A stretch of DNA of 64,000 nucleotides from Deltaproteobacteria bacterium. Lineage in GTDB: Bacteria; Desulfobacterota; Desulfobulbia; Desulfobulbales; SURF-16. The translations under genes and the position numbers were made by a program. The notes under the pieces were generated by a model. It had not been told where the DNA came from and ran no database searches. It saw only the letters and a list, made by a program, of their open reading frames with translations. This document shows positions 43,665 through 52,803 of this stretch, in pieces (position 1 is the first letter of the stretch; each line of letters opens with the position of its first letter). Where the stretch lies: assembly GCA_016219175.1 (NCBI GenBank), contig JACRCD010000028.1, positions 62,001 to 126,000 on the forward strand. Direction: 5' to 3'.

Positions 43665-44480
43665 GTGAAAATGCGTATGAAATGTAAAAATGTACAGTTG
43701 ATGAAACACATGGTGACGGCTTTTGCTATCTTCCTGACCGCAGGGGTAAGCGTTCCCCTTGCCTCCGCCGCTGACGGCGCCCGTCCGGTATTAAGCGTTG
43801 ACGATTGCGCCAAATGCCACGACGCCGCCCCAAAAGCGATCGAAAGTAATGGCGGGAAACACAAAACAAGCGTGACCTGCGTTGATTGCCATCAGGGGCA
43901 TCCCCCGGACAAAACCGACATCATTCCCCAGTGCGGCATGTGCCACTCCGGAGAAAAGCATTTCCAGCTGGAAGGCTGCCTGAACTGCCACAAAAACCCC
44001 CATACACCCCTCGCCATCACTTTTGCCGACAATCTGACAGACCCCTGCCTCACCTGTCATACCGAGCAGATTGAACAACTGAAACAAAATCCCAGTAAAC
44101 ATACGGAACTATTCTGTACCTTCTGCCATACAAAGCATGGCGAGATACCGGACTGCACCGGCTGCCATACCCCGCATGCCCCGAACATGGTACAGAGCGA
44201 TTGCCTGACCTGTCACAAGGTGCATATGCCCCGTCAGGTTGCCTATCCGGATGATATATCCTCTAAGCATTGCGCTGCCTGCCATGACACGGCATACAAC
44301 CTGCTCATTGCCAGCCCGGCCAAACACAAGGAACTGGCCTGCGCCTATTGCCACAAATCACAGCATAAGATGGTGCCCAAGTGCCAGGATTGTCATGGCG
44401 TACCCCACCCGGACGGCATGATGCAAAAATTTGCGGCTTGCGGCGATTGCCACGGCATTGCCCATAACATAAACAAATAG
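43665..44480 (+). CDS. Dodecaheme cytochrome c (paralog A)
   Basis: 271 residues. The GTG start sits 9 bases after GGAGG; ATG 43671 would be too far. A signal peptide (MVTAFAIFLTAGVSVPLASAAD) precedes 12 CXXCH sites from CAKCH to CGDCH. Heme spacing is irregular but the sites follow a repeated pattern (CxxCHxxH.P...; for example CTFCHTKHGEIPDCTGCHTPH), like doubled-CXXCH or NapC/NirT-type soluble cytochromes. It is almost certainly periplasmic. The gene at 44592 is a close paralog; a strong terminator lies between them. The family is widespread in Desulfobacterota and is sometimes assigned to periplasmic electron shuttling. Confidence 0.92.
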   Translation: MKMRMKCKNVQLMKHMVTAFAIFLTAGVSVPLASAADGARPVLSVDDCAKCHDAAPKAIESNGGKHKTSVTCVDCHQGHPPDKTDIIPQCGMCHSGEKHFQLEGCLNCHKNPHTPLAITFADNLTDPCLTCHTEQIEQLKQNPSKHTELFCTFCHTKHGEIPDCTGCHTPHAPNMVQSDCLTCHKVHMPRQVAYPDDISSKHCAACHDTAYNLLIASPAKHKELACAYCHKSQHKMVPKCQDCHGVPHPDGMMQKFAACGDCHGIAHNINK

Positions 44481-44488
44481 TAAAACCC

Positions 44489-44530
44489 AAAAAAAGAGTG
44501 AACGGCAAATAACCTGTTCACTCTTTTTTT
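44489..44530 (+). terminator. Terminator between the two dodecaheme genes
   Basis: AAAAAAAGAGTGAAC (44489-44503) pairs with GTTCACTCTTTTTTT (44516-44530), a perfect 15-bp stem ending in a T-run. Confidence 0.88.
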
Positions 44531-44591
44531 ATGCGGTTGAAACTCCCAAAAGGATATTCTTTTTCATTAAAATGAAAAGAGGAAATTAGTC

Positions 44592-45500
44592 ATGCGCTCA
44601 AAAAGAAAGATTCTCTGTCATTCTCTGGCAATCCTTTTTATTTCATCGGCCGTCTCCTGTCTGCCAGCCAACGCGGCGGAGCCCCAGGGGAAACAGCCAG
44701 CACCGGCGGCAAGCGCCCAGCAATCGGCAAAGGTTCCAGCCGACCGGAAGATTACCCCCGGCGGCGCCGAGTTATACGCCAAGGCACCCGAACCTCTGAC
44801 CGTGGCTCAGTGCGCCCAGTGCCACAGCAGCGTCTTCTCCAAGATCAAAAGTGACGGAGGAAGGCACCAAATTCACTGTCAGGACTGCCACCAGCAATTT
44901 CATTCCTACAGCCCGGTCAAGAACAACTGGAACGAAATCATGCCCAAGTGCAGCCAGTGCCATACCGAACCGCATGGGCCGAAATTTCCGAACTGTATGA
45001 CCTGCCATGTCATTCCCCATACCCCGCTGAATGTTCCTTTGAACGATCTGCTGGCCAAAGAGTGCGGCAACTGCCATACCGGGCCGTCCAGCGAATTGAC
45101 CCAGAACCCCAGCGCCCATACCCAGCAGGGATGTACGGCATGCCACCACACAAAACACGGCAATATTCCCTCCTGTATGGAATGCCATGAACCTCATATC
45201 CCGGATCAGCCGCTGGAAGCCTGCAAGTCATGCCACCCTGTGCATCGGCCGTTGCAGATTGCCTACGAGCCCGGGTCCGAGGCAACGTGCGGCGCCTGCC
45301 ATGAAAAAGTGTATAAGACATGGACCGCCTCACCAAGCAAACACTCTGGAGTTGCCTGTGCCAAGTGCCATCCGAAACATGGCCAGCTACCGCAGTGCAC
45401 CAACTGCCATACCCAACCACATGATCCGAAGATGCTGGCAAAATTCCCGCGTTGTCTGGACTGCCACATTGACGCGCACAACCCGCCAGTTAATAAATAA
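44592..45500 (+). CDS. Dodecaheme cytochrome c (paralog B)
   Basis: 302 residues, start after AGAGGAAATTAGTC. The signal peptide is LAILFISSAVSCLPANAAE, followed by a Pro/Ala/Gln-rich linker (about 30-60) and 12 CXXCH sites with the same order and spacer motifs as paralog A (CTACHHTKHGNIPSCMECHEPHIP against CTFCHTKHGEIPDCTGCHTPHAP). It differs by the added linker, which could tether the heme domain to the envelope. It has its own terminator afterwards and a terminator before it, so it is transcribed by itself or by read-through. The function is probably periplasmic electron transfer between the inner-membrane oxidoreductase and outer-membrane carriers. Confidence 0.92.
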   Translation: MRSKRKILCHSLAILFISSAVSCLPANAAEPQGKQPAPAASAQQSAKVPADRKITPGGAELYAKAPEPLTVAQCAQCHSSVFSKIKSDGGRHQIHCQDCHQQFHSYSPVKNNWNEIMPKCSQCHTEPHGPKFPNCMTCHVIPHTPLNVPLNDLLAKECGNCHTGPSSELTQNPSAHTQQGCTACHHTKHGNIPSCMECHEPHIPDQPLEACKSCHPVHRPLQIAYEPGSEATCGACHEKVYKTWTASPSKHSGVACAKCHPKHGQLPQCTNCHTQPHDPKMLAKFPRCLDCHIDAHNPPVNK

Positions 45501-45531
45501 CAGGTTGAGTTAATAAAAACATTCGGCACAA

Positions 45532-45559
45532 GCCCCGGAATATCCGGGGCTTTTTTTTT
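45532..45559 (+). terminator. Rho-independent terminator after dodecaheme gene B
   Basis: GCCCCGGA-ATA-TCCGGGGC (45532-45550) followed by nine T residues. Confidence 0.92.
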
Positions 45560-45753
45560 GCCTTTTTTGCAACAACATTTTTTTTAGAGCTTCCGTGAAA
45601 AAACTCTGATACAGATTGAAAGATTATTTTGTGCGGATGTTAAGCCGCGCAAGATCATCAACTGGCGCGCCTGGCTGGGTTTTCTCCTCAACCACGCGGA
45701 AAGTCCGTGTACAAAAAACATTTTTACGCGTTGTTGGACTGTCGAAAACAAAC

Positions 45754-47517
45754 ATGCCTTTGTCTTCCAATCTCAAACGAAAAATCTTTATGTACATGGC
45801 CTTGGCCGGCCTTGTCCCTCTGCTTGCGCTTTCTTTTCAGAACCATTATTTTGGTAAAAAAGCCATTGAAAAACTGGAAATTGAGCACCTGAATTATTCC
45901 TTGAAATCAAGAATGCTCTGGCTGCTCGAATGGACAAGGCACAGCAAAAAAGAGTTTTTCAGGTTAGGCAGCACCATCGCCTCTAAAGACGAACGCATTT
46001 CCCAGGAACACCTTACCACTCTCTCGTTTGCCGTCGAGGGGCTCTTCAAGGGACATTCCAAATACAAATCCCTGACAGTCTATGATCACAACTGGTTGAT
46101 CGTCCGGCAATTCAACGAAGAAACGGAAAGCGAGATCCCCCCTCCTTCCGCCGACTTCAAACGGAAATTCAACAACGCCGACCTTCTTCTGATGGATAAA
46201 CAGTATCAGAGCGCCAGCGGCGACACCATCCTGCCCCTCGGTCAAACCGTCCTGAACCGCAACGGACATCCATTAGTCCATATCATCGCGGAAATGAATA
46301 CGACTCAATCCCTGAAAAGGATATTGTCCGACACGTCCGACCTTGACACCAGCGGCAAGATGTACCTTGCCACGGCAGACGGGGTTCTGCTTTACCATAC
46401 TGCCCCGGCAGCCTATGAAGATACCCCCCCCCGGCTCGGAACCGTTGCCGCCGATCTTCTCCAGAAGCCGTACTGGAGCTTGAAAAAAAGAAAAGACTCC
46501 AAGGGGGTTGCTGTTTTTTCCGTGGCCGCGCCGATTCCCGAGACGGACTGGATCCTTATTGTTGAACTTGACAAAATGCATGCCATGCAGGAGTTTGAAA
46601 AATACTTGAGCATAGGCGGCGGCACAGCCCTGGGAATTCTTCTTGTCATTCTCGTCCTCTCCTGGCGCACGGCGCGCAGCGTGGCTGATCCTCTTGACGA
46701 ATTTTCCCGGGTTGCCCTGCATATCTCGGCGGGCAATCACCAGGAAAGGCTTCCCGACTTCAAGGACCGGTATCTCAATGATGTTGGCGAGGCCTTTAAT
46801 TCCATGCTGGATACCCTGGAAGAAAACAAGAAATCCATGATCCAGACCATATCGTTAAGCTCTGTGGGGAAACTGAGTTCCAGCATTGTCCATGAAATGC
46901 GCAATCCCCTCTCCTCAGTCAAAATAAACCTGCAGGCCCTGGCCCGCAAAGTGAAAAATGACCCCGCCTACGCGGAGATGGCCGCCATTGCCCTCACCCA
47001 GGTAAAACGGCTTGAATCGATGTTCTCGGATCTACTCCATTTCAGCAAACCCATCCAGTTGCAGCCCGAGGATACCTCTTTCCAGCATTTAGCCGAGGAG
47101 GCCCAGGAAATCCTCAGCCAAAAGGCGGCCGACAAGGTGATCTCGCTTGAAATCGTCAATAACCTGGGGAACACCTCGTTGAAACTTGACAAAAAACACA
47201 TCGTCCTGGCTTTGATCAACCTGGTCGATAATGCCATCCAGTGGTCCCCCCCCGATAGCATTGTGCAGATCCTCGGCGATCAGTCTCCTGATGAAAAAGG
47301 TTTTACCATTACGGTCAAGGACAGAGGTCCCGGACTCAGGGCAGACCAGATGAACAATCTTTTTCAGCCTTTTTACTCCACCAGGGAAAAGGGCACGGGA
47401 CTCGGGCTGGCCAATGTGAAAAAGATCGTCGAATTCCATGGCGGCTCTGTTTTTGCAGCAAACAATCCTGACGGCGGCGCGCAATTTTCAATGGTTTTCA
47501 AAGGAAGACAAAGCTGA
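45754..47517 (+). CDS. Membrane histidine kinase with periplasmic PDC-type sensor
   Basis: 587 residues from ATG 45754; an upstream TTG frame runs from 45616 but would add a non-homologous stretch. One membrane segment lies near residues 14-34. The extracytoplasmic sensor region (about 40-290) has the PDC/Cache pattern (LTVYDHNWLIVRQF, KMYLATADGVLLYH, ETDWILIVELDK). A second membrane segment, HAMP, HisKA (H380 in IVHEMRNPLSSVKINLQAL) and HATPase (LVDNAIQWSPP, KGTGLGLANVKKIVEFHGG) complete it. Its ligand is periplasmic and unknown. The next gene overlaps it by one base (TGATG), so it is the phosphodonor for the sigma-54 regulator that follows. Confidence 0.9.
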   Translation: MPLSSNLKRKIFMYMALAGLVPLLALSFQNHYFGKKAIEKLEIEHLNYSLKSRMLWLLEWTRHSKKEFFRLGSTIASKDERISQEHLTTLSFAVEGLFKGHSKYKSLTVYDHNWLIVRQFNEETESEIPPPSADFKRKFNNADLLLMDKQYQSASGDTILPLGQTVLNRNGHPLVHIIAEMNTTQSLKRILSDTSDLDTSGKMYLATADGVLLYHTAPAAYEDTPPRLGTVAADLLQKPYWSLKKRKDSKGVAVFSVAAPIPETDWILIVELDKMHAMQEFEKYLSIGGGTALGILLVILVLSWRTARSVADPLDEFSRVALHISAGNHQERLPDFKDRYLNDVGEAFNSMLDTLEENKKSMIQTISLSSVGKLSSSIVHEMRNPLSSVKINLQALARKVKNDPAYAEMAAIALTQVKRLESMFSDLLHFSKPIQLQPEDTSFQHLAEEAQEILSQKAADKVISLEIVNNLGNTSLKLDKKHIVLALINLVDNAIQWSPPDSIVQILGDQSPDEKGFTITVKDRGPGLRADQMNNLFQPFYSTREKGTGLGLANVKKIVEFHGGSVFAANNPDGGAQFSMVFKGRQS

Positions 47518-48863
47518 TGAGCGTAATACACATTATTGATGACGACAAAGCCCTCTGCCGCAGCCTGCAGATCCAGCTGGAGGCGCTGGGCCACAAAGTT
47601 CATCTTTACCACACCATGCATGAAGGAACTGATGCGGCCGTGCAGTCCAGACCGGATCTCATCTTGCTCGATGTCAACCTGCCGGACCAGAGCGGATTGC
47701 TTGGTTTGCCGGTCCTGCTGGAAAAAGGCCAGGACCTCTGCGTGGTTATCATGACCGGCAACGTGGACAACAAGGCAGTCATTGACTCCATGCGCAAGGG
47801 GGCCTTTGATTATCTGCGCAAGCCGCTTGATCTTGATGAACTGTTTGACATGGTGGAAAAGGTGGAGACGCGCAAAAAGAAAAAACAGCCAACACCACGG
47901 GAGCAGACGGATGAACCACACCCCTCCCTTGACGACCTGATCGGCTCCCACCCGATAATGATTGAGTTGCTGAAGCATATCGGCCTGCTGTCCCGCAGCA
48001 GAGTGACGGTGCTGATCCTGGGAGAAAGCGGCACAGGCAAGGAACTGGTTGCTAGAATTCTCCATGAATCCTCCTCGCCGGGCATGCCTTTTGTGGCCAT
48101 AAACTGTTCCGCGGTGGTGCCGACCCTGCTGGAAAGCGAACTCTTCGGCTATGAGAAGGGGGCCTTCACCGGGGCTGAAAAAACCAAAATGGGCAAAATG
48201 GAATTTGCCGGCGAGGGCACGGTCTTCCTTGACGAAATTGGCGACATGCCTCTTGACCTGCAGAGCAAACTCCTGCGGGTCCTGCAGGAGGAGGAATTTG
48301 TCCGGGTCGGAGGTCTGGAAACCATCCCTCTTAAGGCGCGTATTGTAGCCGCCACCCATCGCAACCTCCAGAACATGGTTGAACGGGGAGAATTCAGGCA
48401 GGATCTCTTTTACAGGGTGAATGTCTCCACCCTGCATATCCCCCCCCTGCGGTCCCGGCGTGAAGATATCCCTCTACTCGTTAAAAGCCTGCTGGTCAAA
48501 ATATGCGCAAAACTCCATTGCGACTTGGTTTCGGTTTCCGAAGCGGCCATGAAGAAAATAATGGATTATCACTGGCCCGGCAATGTCAGGGAGCTGGAAA
48601 ATGCCCTGACCCGCGCCGCGGCGCTGTCCAGGGACGGCAGAATCCTCGCCGAGGACATTGTCTGGCAGCCGGTCAAGAACCCGGCCTCTGCCCAGGCCAA
48701 GGAAGAACCATTCACCCTGGCGGAAGCGGAAAAATTTCACATCGCAAAAGCTCTCGGGGAAAACGACTGGAACATCACCCACACCGCCCAGAAGCTGGCC
48801 ATATCGCCCACAACCCTGCGCAAGAAAATCAATGATTTCAATATAGAAAAACCTACTCTCTGA
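47517..48863 (+). CDS. Sigma-54-dependent response regulator
   Basis: 448 residues: receiver (about 1-120, phosphoacceptor D52 in LILLDVNLPDQSG), AAA+ with GESGTGKELVAR, intact GAFTGA, VFLDEIGD and VAATHRNL, and a Fis-type helix-turn-helix (AQKLAISPTTLRKKINDF). It is the standard NtrC/AtoC/ZraR layout. Start overlaps the kinase stop. Likely targets are sigma-54 promoters; of those found nearby, 52566 and 56797 are the closest, but the porin gene at 48958 directly downstream has no visible element. Of the three activators in this window it is the only one with the canonical loop. Confidence 0.93.
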   Translation: MSVIHIIDDDKALCRSLQIQLEALGHKVHLYHTMHEGTDAAVQSRPDLILLDVNLPDQSGLLGLPVLLEKGQDLCVVIMTGNVDNKAVIDSMRKGAFDYLRKPLDLDELFDMVEKVETRKKKKQPTPREQTDEPHPSLDDLIGSHPIMIELLKHIGLLSRSRVTVLILGESGTGKELVARILHESSSPGMPFVAINCSAVVPTLLESELFGYEKGAFTGAEKTKMGKMEFAGEGTVFLDEIGDMPLDLQSKLLRVLQEEEFVRVGGLETIPLKARIVAATHRNLQNMVERGEFRQDLFYRVNVSTLHIPPLRSRREDIPLLVKSLLVKICAKLHCDLVSVSEAAMKKIMDYHWPGNVRELENALTRAAALSRDGRILAEDIVWQPVKNPASAQAKEEPFTLAEAEKFHIAKALGENDWNITHTAQKLAISPTTLRKKINDFNIEKPTL

Positions 48864-48957
48864 CAAGTTTTGCCGCCTGCCGGGCAAGACCTCGCGCCGC
48901 GGTTACCAGTATTTTCCCTGTTGACCAACCGCCTGCCAATTGATTACATAAAAGGTT

Positions 48958-50181
48958 ATGAAACGGCGAAACATGCAAATCATCTTGCTGGCACTGGCCG
49001 CACTCATCCAGCCGGAAACACTTCCGGCCCTCGACCTCCCAGACAGAGTCCAGCTCCACGGCTTTGCCTCCCAGGGGTATCTGAACAGCTCCGGCAACAA
49101 TTTTCTTTCTGACAGTATTGGCGGCACCTTTGCCTTCAATGAGATAGGGGTCAATCTTAATGGCCTGATCAACAATAATTTCCGTTACGGCGGTCAGCTC
49201 CTGTCCAAAAAGATGGGGGATTACGGCGACAACGACATCCGGCTTGACTGGGGGCTGGTTGATTACCGGGTCCATGACTGGGGTGGAGCGCGGCTGGGCA
49301 AGGTGAAGATCCCCGTTGGCCTCTATAATACGGAAAGGGATTCGGATTTTCTCAGGCCCATGATTTTTCTGCCCCAAAGCATCTATGACGAAACCAGACG
49401 CGACACCTGGCAGGCCCACTGGGGTGGAGAGGCATACGGCAACGTGGAAATCCCCGCCTTCGGGAATTTCGACTACAAACTTTTTTATGGCCGCATCAAA
49501 TATGATGAAGACTCGGTCTTCCACGACTCCACCCTGACCAATATCAACAAAAGGCTGGCCGACAATCAGCAGGCGGCCAACCCAGACCCCACCCTGCCCC
49601 CCCGCATTGATGACTGTGACCGGGACAACGAATACCTGTACGGAGCAAGCCTCATCTACTCCCCGCAGGTTGAAAATCTGCGCCTGGGGGTCTCCTGGGC
49701 CAGCCAGAAGGATACCTCCTACGGCGACTCCGCAAGGATCGGCGGGTACAAAACCAACAGCAACTTCGTGCTTTCCCTGGAATACAGCTGGCGGGATTTC
49801 TCCCTCAGCGCGGAATACGGCGAAAATGACCGGACCCAGACTCTTTACGATATCACCACCTTTGACGGTCCAAACCAGAGCTGGTACGTCATGCTTTCCT
49901 ATGCGGCCACCTCCCGGTTAAGCTTCACCGCGCTCTATGATGAATACTGGAAGGACAAACACAACAAAGACGATTCCGTGCATGCCAGCGGCAGATACAA
50001 CCCGAGCCCATGGCGAAAGGACTGGGCTTGCGGGGTGCGTTATGATGTCAACGAGCGCTGGACCGTGAAAGGGGAATGGCATACGGTGGACGGAACCGCC
50101 CTGCTGCTCGATTTTTTTAATCCGGACGGGACTGAACGATACTGGCAATACGGCGCCGTCAAAGTATCCTTCAATTTCTGA
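48958..50181 (+). CDS. Outer-membrane porin
   Basis: 407 residues. A short signal (MQIILLALAALIQPETLPALD; ATG 48958 or 48973) precedes repeated amphipathic strands from VQLHGFASQGYLNSSGNN to the C-terminal AVKVSFNF, ending in Phe as outer-membrane barrels do. The opening resembles porins annotated as DcaP/phosphate-selective or OprO/P-like, which carry anions or dicarboxylates; substrate is not evident. It lies between a sigma-54 two-component pair and a phosphate-binding-like protein gene, 16 bp away. The group may be one anion-uptake or sensing operon under that regulator. Confidence 0.82.
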   Translation: MKRRNMQIILLALAALIQPETLPALDLPDRVQLHGFASQGYLNSSGNNFLSDSIGGTFAFNEIGVNLNGLINNNFRYGGQLLSKKMGDYGDNDIRLDWGLVDYRVHDWGGARLGKVKIPVGLYNTERDSDFLRPMIFLPQSIYDETRRDTWQAHWGGEAYGNVEIPAFGNFDYKLFYGRIKYDEDSVFHDSTLTNINKRLADNQQAANPDPTLPPRIDDCDRDNEYLYGASLIYSPQVENLRLGVSWASQKDTSYGDSARIGGYKTNSNFVLSLEYSWRDFSLSAEYGENDRTQTLYDITTFDGPNQSWYVMLSYAATSRLSFTALYDEYWKDKHNKDDSVHASGRYNPSPWRKDWACGVRYDVNERWTVKGEWHTVDGTALLLDFFNPDGTERYWQYGAVKVSFNF

Positions 50182-50197
50182 TCATTCCTGGGAAATC

Positions 50198-50626
50198 ATG
50201 AGAATACCGCTGAAAATAACATTCCTGCTGCTTCTCATGCTGCTGCTTAAAGGCCAGGTCTGCCTGGCCGCCGAGGTGATTCTGGTGGTGCATAAGGATA
50301 ACCGGCTGAGCGGCATCACCAGACGGGCGGCCGAGCTTATCTTTCTCAGCAGGAAAACGGAATGGACCCAGGGTGAACATATCCATGTGGTTGTCAACGA
50401 CGACCCTGAAGTGTATGATACTTTCTGCCGGGATATCCTGCACAAGACCCCTTTGCAGTACCTCATCTACCGGAAAAAAATGCTTTTTACCGGTTCAGGC
50501 ATCCCCCCCCTGACCATGAACAATGACGCCGAGGTCAAGGCGTTTATCGCCGCCACCAATGACTCCATCGGTTTCATGCGCAGGGATTCTCTCGACTCCC
50601 GGGTCAAAGAGCTGGTCGTGCAATAG
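50198..50626 (+). CDS. Small phosphate-binding (PstS)-like periplasmic protein
   Basis: 142 residues. Signal peptide LKITFLLLLMLLLKGQVCLA, then VILVVHKDNRLSGITRRAAELIFLSRKTEWTQGEHIHVVVNDD...VYDTFCRDILHKTP and NDSIGFMRRDSLDSRVKEL. That is the first lobe of the PstS/phosphate ABC-transporter substrate-binding fold as found in short stand-alone proteins about 140-150 residues long. There is no permease or ATPase next to it, so a transport role is unlikely; such proteins often accompany sensor proteins. It lies just upstream of a degenerate GGDEF protein in the same transcript. Confidence 0.78.
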   Translation: MRIPLKITFLLLLMLLLKGQVCLAAEVILVVHKDNRLSGITRRAAELIFLSRKTEWTQGEHIHVVVNDDPEVYDTFCRDILHKTPLQYLIYRKKMLFTGSGIPPLTMNNDAEVKAFIAATNDSIGFMRRDSLDSRVKELVVQ

Positions 50627-50656
50627 AGGCCTGGACGAAGGAAAAATACCGACATC

Positions 50657-52351
50657 ATGAAACTACTCACAAATATCAGGGCAAAAGTCTGGAGTTGCGT
50701 TTCCATCGCCCTTGTTGCCTATCTTCTTGCCACCATAGCCACATCGATCTGCAATGTCCGCACAACCGAAAGCCTCACCCGTCTTGAGGAAATCAACTTT
50801 CCCCTGGCGCTGAAAGGCGAGAAGGCCTTTACCCTTTTCAACGAACAGACAAAAAGTTTTGAAACCTGCCTGCTTACCGGCGAGGCCGATGAACTGGCCA
50901 AGGCCAAACTGCATCATGAAGAAATATCCGCCCTGCTGAATGGACTGGCGCAGACAGCCTCGGGTCATGACCTGGGCACTTATCCGCAGCTCCTGGCCCT
51001 GCGCGATTCCTATGAGGATTACTTCAACCTGGCTGCCGAGCAGTACATGCAGGCATACCGCACCCCGGATCCCTTTGAACACACCCAGCAGATGCTGCGC
51101 ATCGGCAAGATCAGAGGCCGTCTGACCGCAAGTTTCGAAAGGATATCCACCCAGCTCACCGAGACTGTTATAGATGAGATAAAGGACAATAAGGTACGAA
51201 CCGCCAACAACTCAAAACTTCTCATCATTCTCTTTGTCGTAGTTCTCATTGTCATAACCATGGCCATCAACATGCTGGCAAACAGACAACTCATCATTCC
51301 CCTGCAAAAAATCAAGGAAATGATCGACAACGTCGCCAGGGGCAAAGTCATCGAGAAACCGCAGATCTGCCATGAGGGCGATGAAATATGCAGCCTGGGC
51401 CTCTCCTTCTGGAACATGACCGAGGAGCTGAAAAAAATTTCCGTATCCAAAGACTACCTGGACAGCATTATCAGCTATATGTCCGACAGCCTGATTGTCC
51501 TCTCGCCGGCCCTTGTCATCACCAGAACCAACCAATCGGCCTTGAACCTGCTTTCCTATAAGGAAGAGGATCTGCTCAACCTGCCGGTTCAGAATATCTT
51601 CAGTGAATACGGCGCCGCCGCCACCTTTCAGACCATATTCGAGGAGCTACTCCAGGGAAAATCCATCACCAACCTGGAAATGATGCTGCGTACCAGCGAC
51701 AACCAGCATATCCCCATTCTTTTTTCCGGGGCCACTTTTTACAACACCTCGGGCAGGATGGAAGGAATCATCTGTCTGGCGCGAGATATCAGGGAATTGA
51801 AGGAAGAGCTGAAAAATCGGGAAGCCCTGTCAAATTATGACCCACTGACCCACCTTCCCAACCGCAATCTTCTGCAAGACAGGTTGAGCCACACCATAAG
51901 GGGGGCAAAACGCTCCAGCATGACCATTGCTGTTCTCCTGCTTGATCTGGATCTTTTTTCCGCGGTTATATCAACCAAGGGCCATGAAACCGGCAACCTG
52001 ATTCTACAGGAAACCGCCAGACGGCTTCAGATGTCTGTACGGGAAACGGACACAGTGGCCCGGATGAAACGGGATCAGTTTGCCATCATACTGACCAGCC
52101 TCTCCAGTCAAAAGGACGCGGAACTGGTTTCCGGGAAAATACTCAAGGAAATCTCCAAACCATTTCAAACTTTTGGCGCCGAACCAATCAGTATCAGTAT
52201 CGGCATCTCCTTCTTCCCGGCTGAGGACGGCGGTGAAGGCGACAGCAATACCCTGCTGAAAAGCGCCGAAATTGCTCTCTATGAAGCAAAAAAACATGGC
52301 GGCAACCGCTTTATTCTCTTTACACGGGAATTGCTGGCTCCCCGGATCTGA
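50657..52351 (+). CDS. Membrane PAS-GGDEF protein with degenerate GGDEF site
   Basis: 564 residues. It has two membrane segments (about 8-30 and 190-213) around a helical sensor domain (four-helix-bundle type), HAMP (about 214-265), PAS (about 270-390) and a GGDEF domain (about 395-560). The domain keeps NYDPLTHLPNRNLL, but the active-site loop reads RMKRDQF (K471-F475) in place of GGDEF, and the substrate helix DLDLFSAVISTKGHETGN is changed. The protein therefore probably does not make cyclic di-GMP; it may bind a nucleotide or act as a signalling scaffold. It ends the porin/PstS-like operon. Confidence 0.85.
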   Translation: MKLLTNIRAKVWSCVSIALVAYLLATIATSICNVRTTESLTRLEEINFPLALKGEKAFTLFNEQTKSFETCLLTGEADELAKAKLHHEEISALLNGLAQTASGHDLGTYPQLLALRDSYEDYFNLAAEQYMQAYRTPDPFEHTQQMLRIGKIRGRLTASFERISTQLTETVIDEIKDNKVRTANNSKLLIILFVVVLIVITMAINMLANRQLIIPLQKIKEMIDNVARGKVIEKPQICHEGDEICSLGLSFWNMTEELKKISVSKDYLDSIISYMSDSLIVLSPALVITRTNQSALNLLSYKEEDLLNLPVQNIFSEYGAAATFQTIFEELLQGKSITNLEMMLRTSDNQHIPILFSGATFYNTSGRMEGIICLARDIRELKEELKNREALSNYDPLTHLPNRNLLQDRLSHTIRGAKRSSMTIAVLLLDLDLFSAVISTKGHETGNLILQETARRLQMSVRETDTVARMKRDQFAIILTSLSSQKDAELVSGKILKEISKPFQTFGAEPISISIGISFFPAEDGGEGDSNTLLKSAEIALYEAKKHGGNRFILFTRELLAPRI

Positions 52352-52387
52352 CAGCGCTCCATCAGCAGCCTTCACTCCGCTGTTTTT

Positions 52388-52431
52388 CTTACTCACCAGG
52401 TTCTGTTCACTTACTCACCAGATCCTGTTCG
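52388..52431. repeat. Tandem 22-bp direct repeat
   Basis: CTTACTCACCAGGTTCTGTTCA (52388-52409) is followed directly by a copy with 3 mismatches (52410-52431). The role is unknown. Confidence 0.7.
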
Positions 52432-52565
52432 CTGCCTTTCGTTAGCCAACTCCTCCATCGTCCCATTGTTGCGCGGCGTCCTTACAACCGGTAAACATTT
52501 TGTTTCAGTAAATTCAGTTGATTAACCCGACAAGGACAGCAATAAACCGCATCCCGGCAACTCAT

Positions 52566-52581
52566 TGGCATTCCGTATGCT
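52566..52581 (+). promoter_or_regulatory. Sigma-54 promoter of the LVIVD-repeat gene
   Basis: TGGCATTCCGTATGCT with GG-N10-GC. Predicted start near 52592; the palindrome begins 17 bases after the -12 C. Confidence 0.65.
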
Positions 52582-52596
52582 CCTCGTATATGCAAA

Positions 52597-52629
52597 TGCG
52601 GCGAATTGCCGCTGCGGCAAAAAACCGCG
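52597..52629. promoter_or_regulatory. Tandem RegA/PrrA-like palindromic sites 6a and 6b
   Basis: TGCGGCGAATTGCCGCT (52597-52613) and TGCGGCAAAAAACCGCG (52613-52629) share one base. The same tandem layout is found at 56828-56860. Confidence 0.7.
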
Positions 52630-52803
52630 GCGGCAGAGGACTTTTTCTCATGTCAATAAACAAAATCACAGCTAATATCCCGAATTTTATTTTGATAATC
52701 TCCAAGGAAGACATCCATCACTTGCCAAATATGTCGAAATATGGAGGGAAAACCAACCGGTGCCAAGACACCACGCACCACAAACTCAACCAAAGGGGTG
52801 GAA

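Larger units (their letters stand above)
52352..52803. other. Regulatory gap before the LVIVD gene
   Basis: It contains direct repeats (52388-52431), a sigma-54 element (52566-52581) and tandem palindromic sites (52597-52629). Sequence similar to 56720-56860 begins at about 52490. No gene was accepted; an in-frame ATG at 52741 precedes the chosen start. Confidence 0.6.

Noticed and set aside
47373-48437. Minus-strand frame of about 350 codons opposite the kinase and sigma-54 regulator
   Set aside because: Antisense to two complete conserved genes, no motif and no ribosome site.
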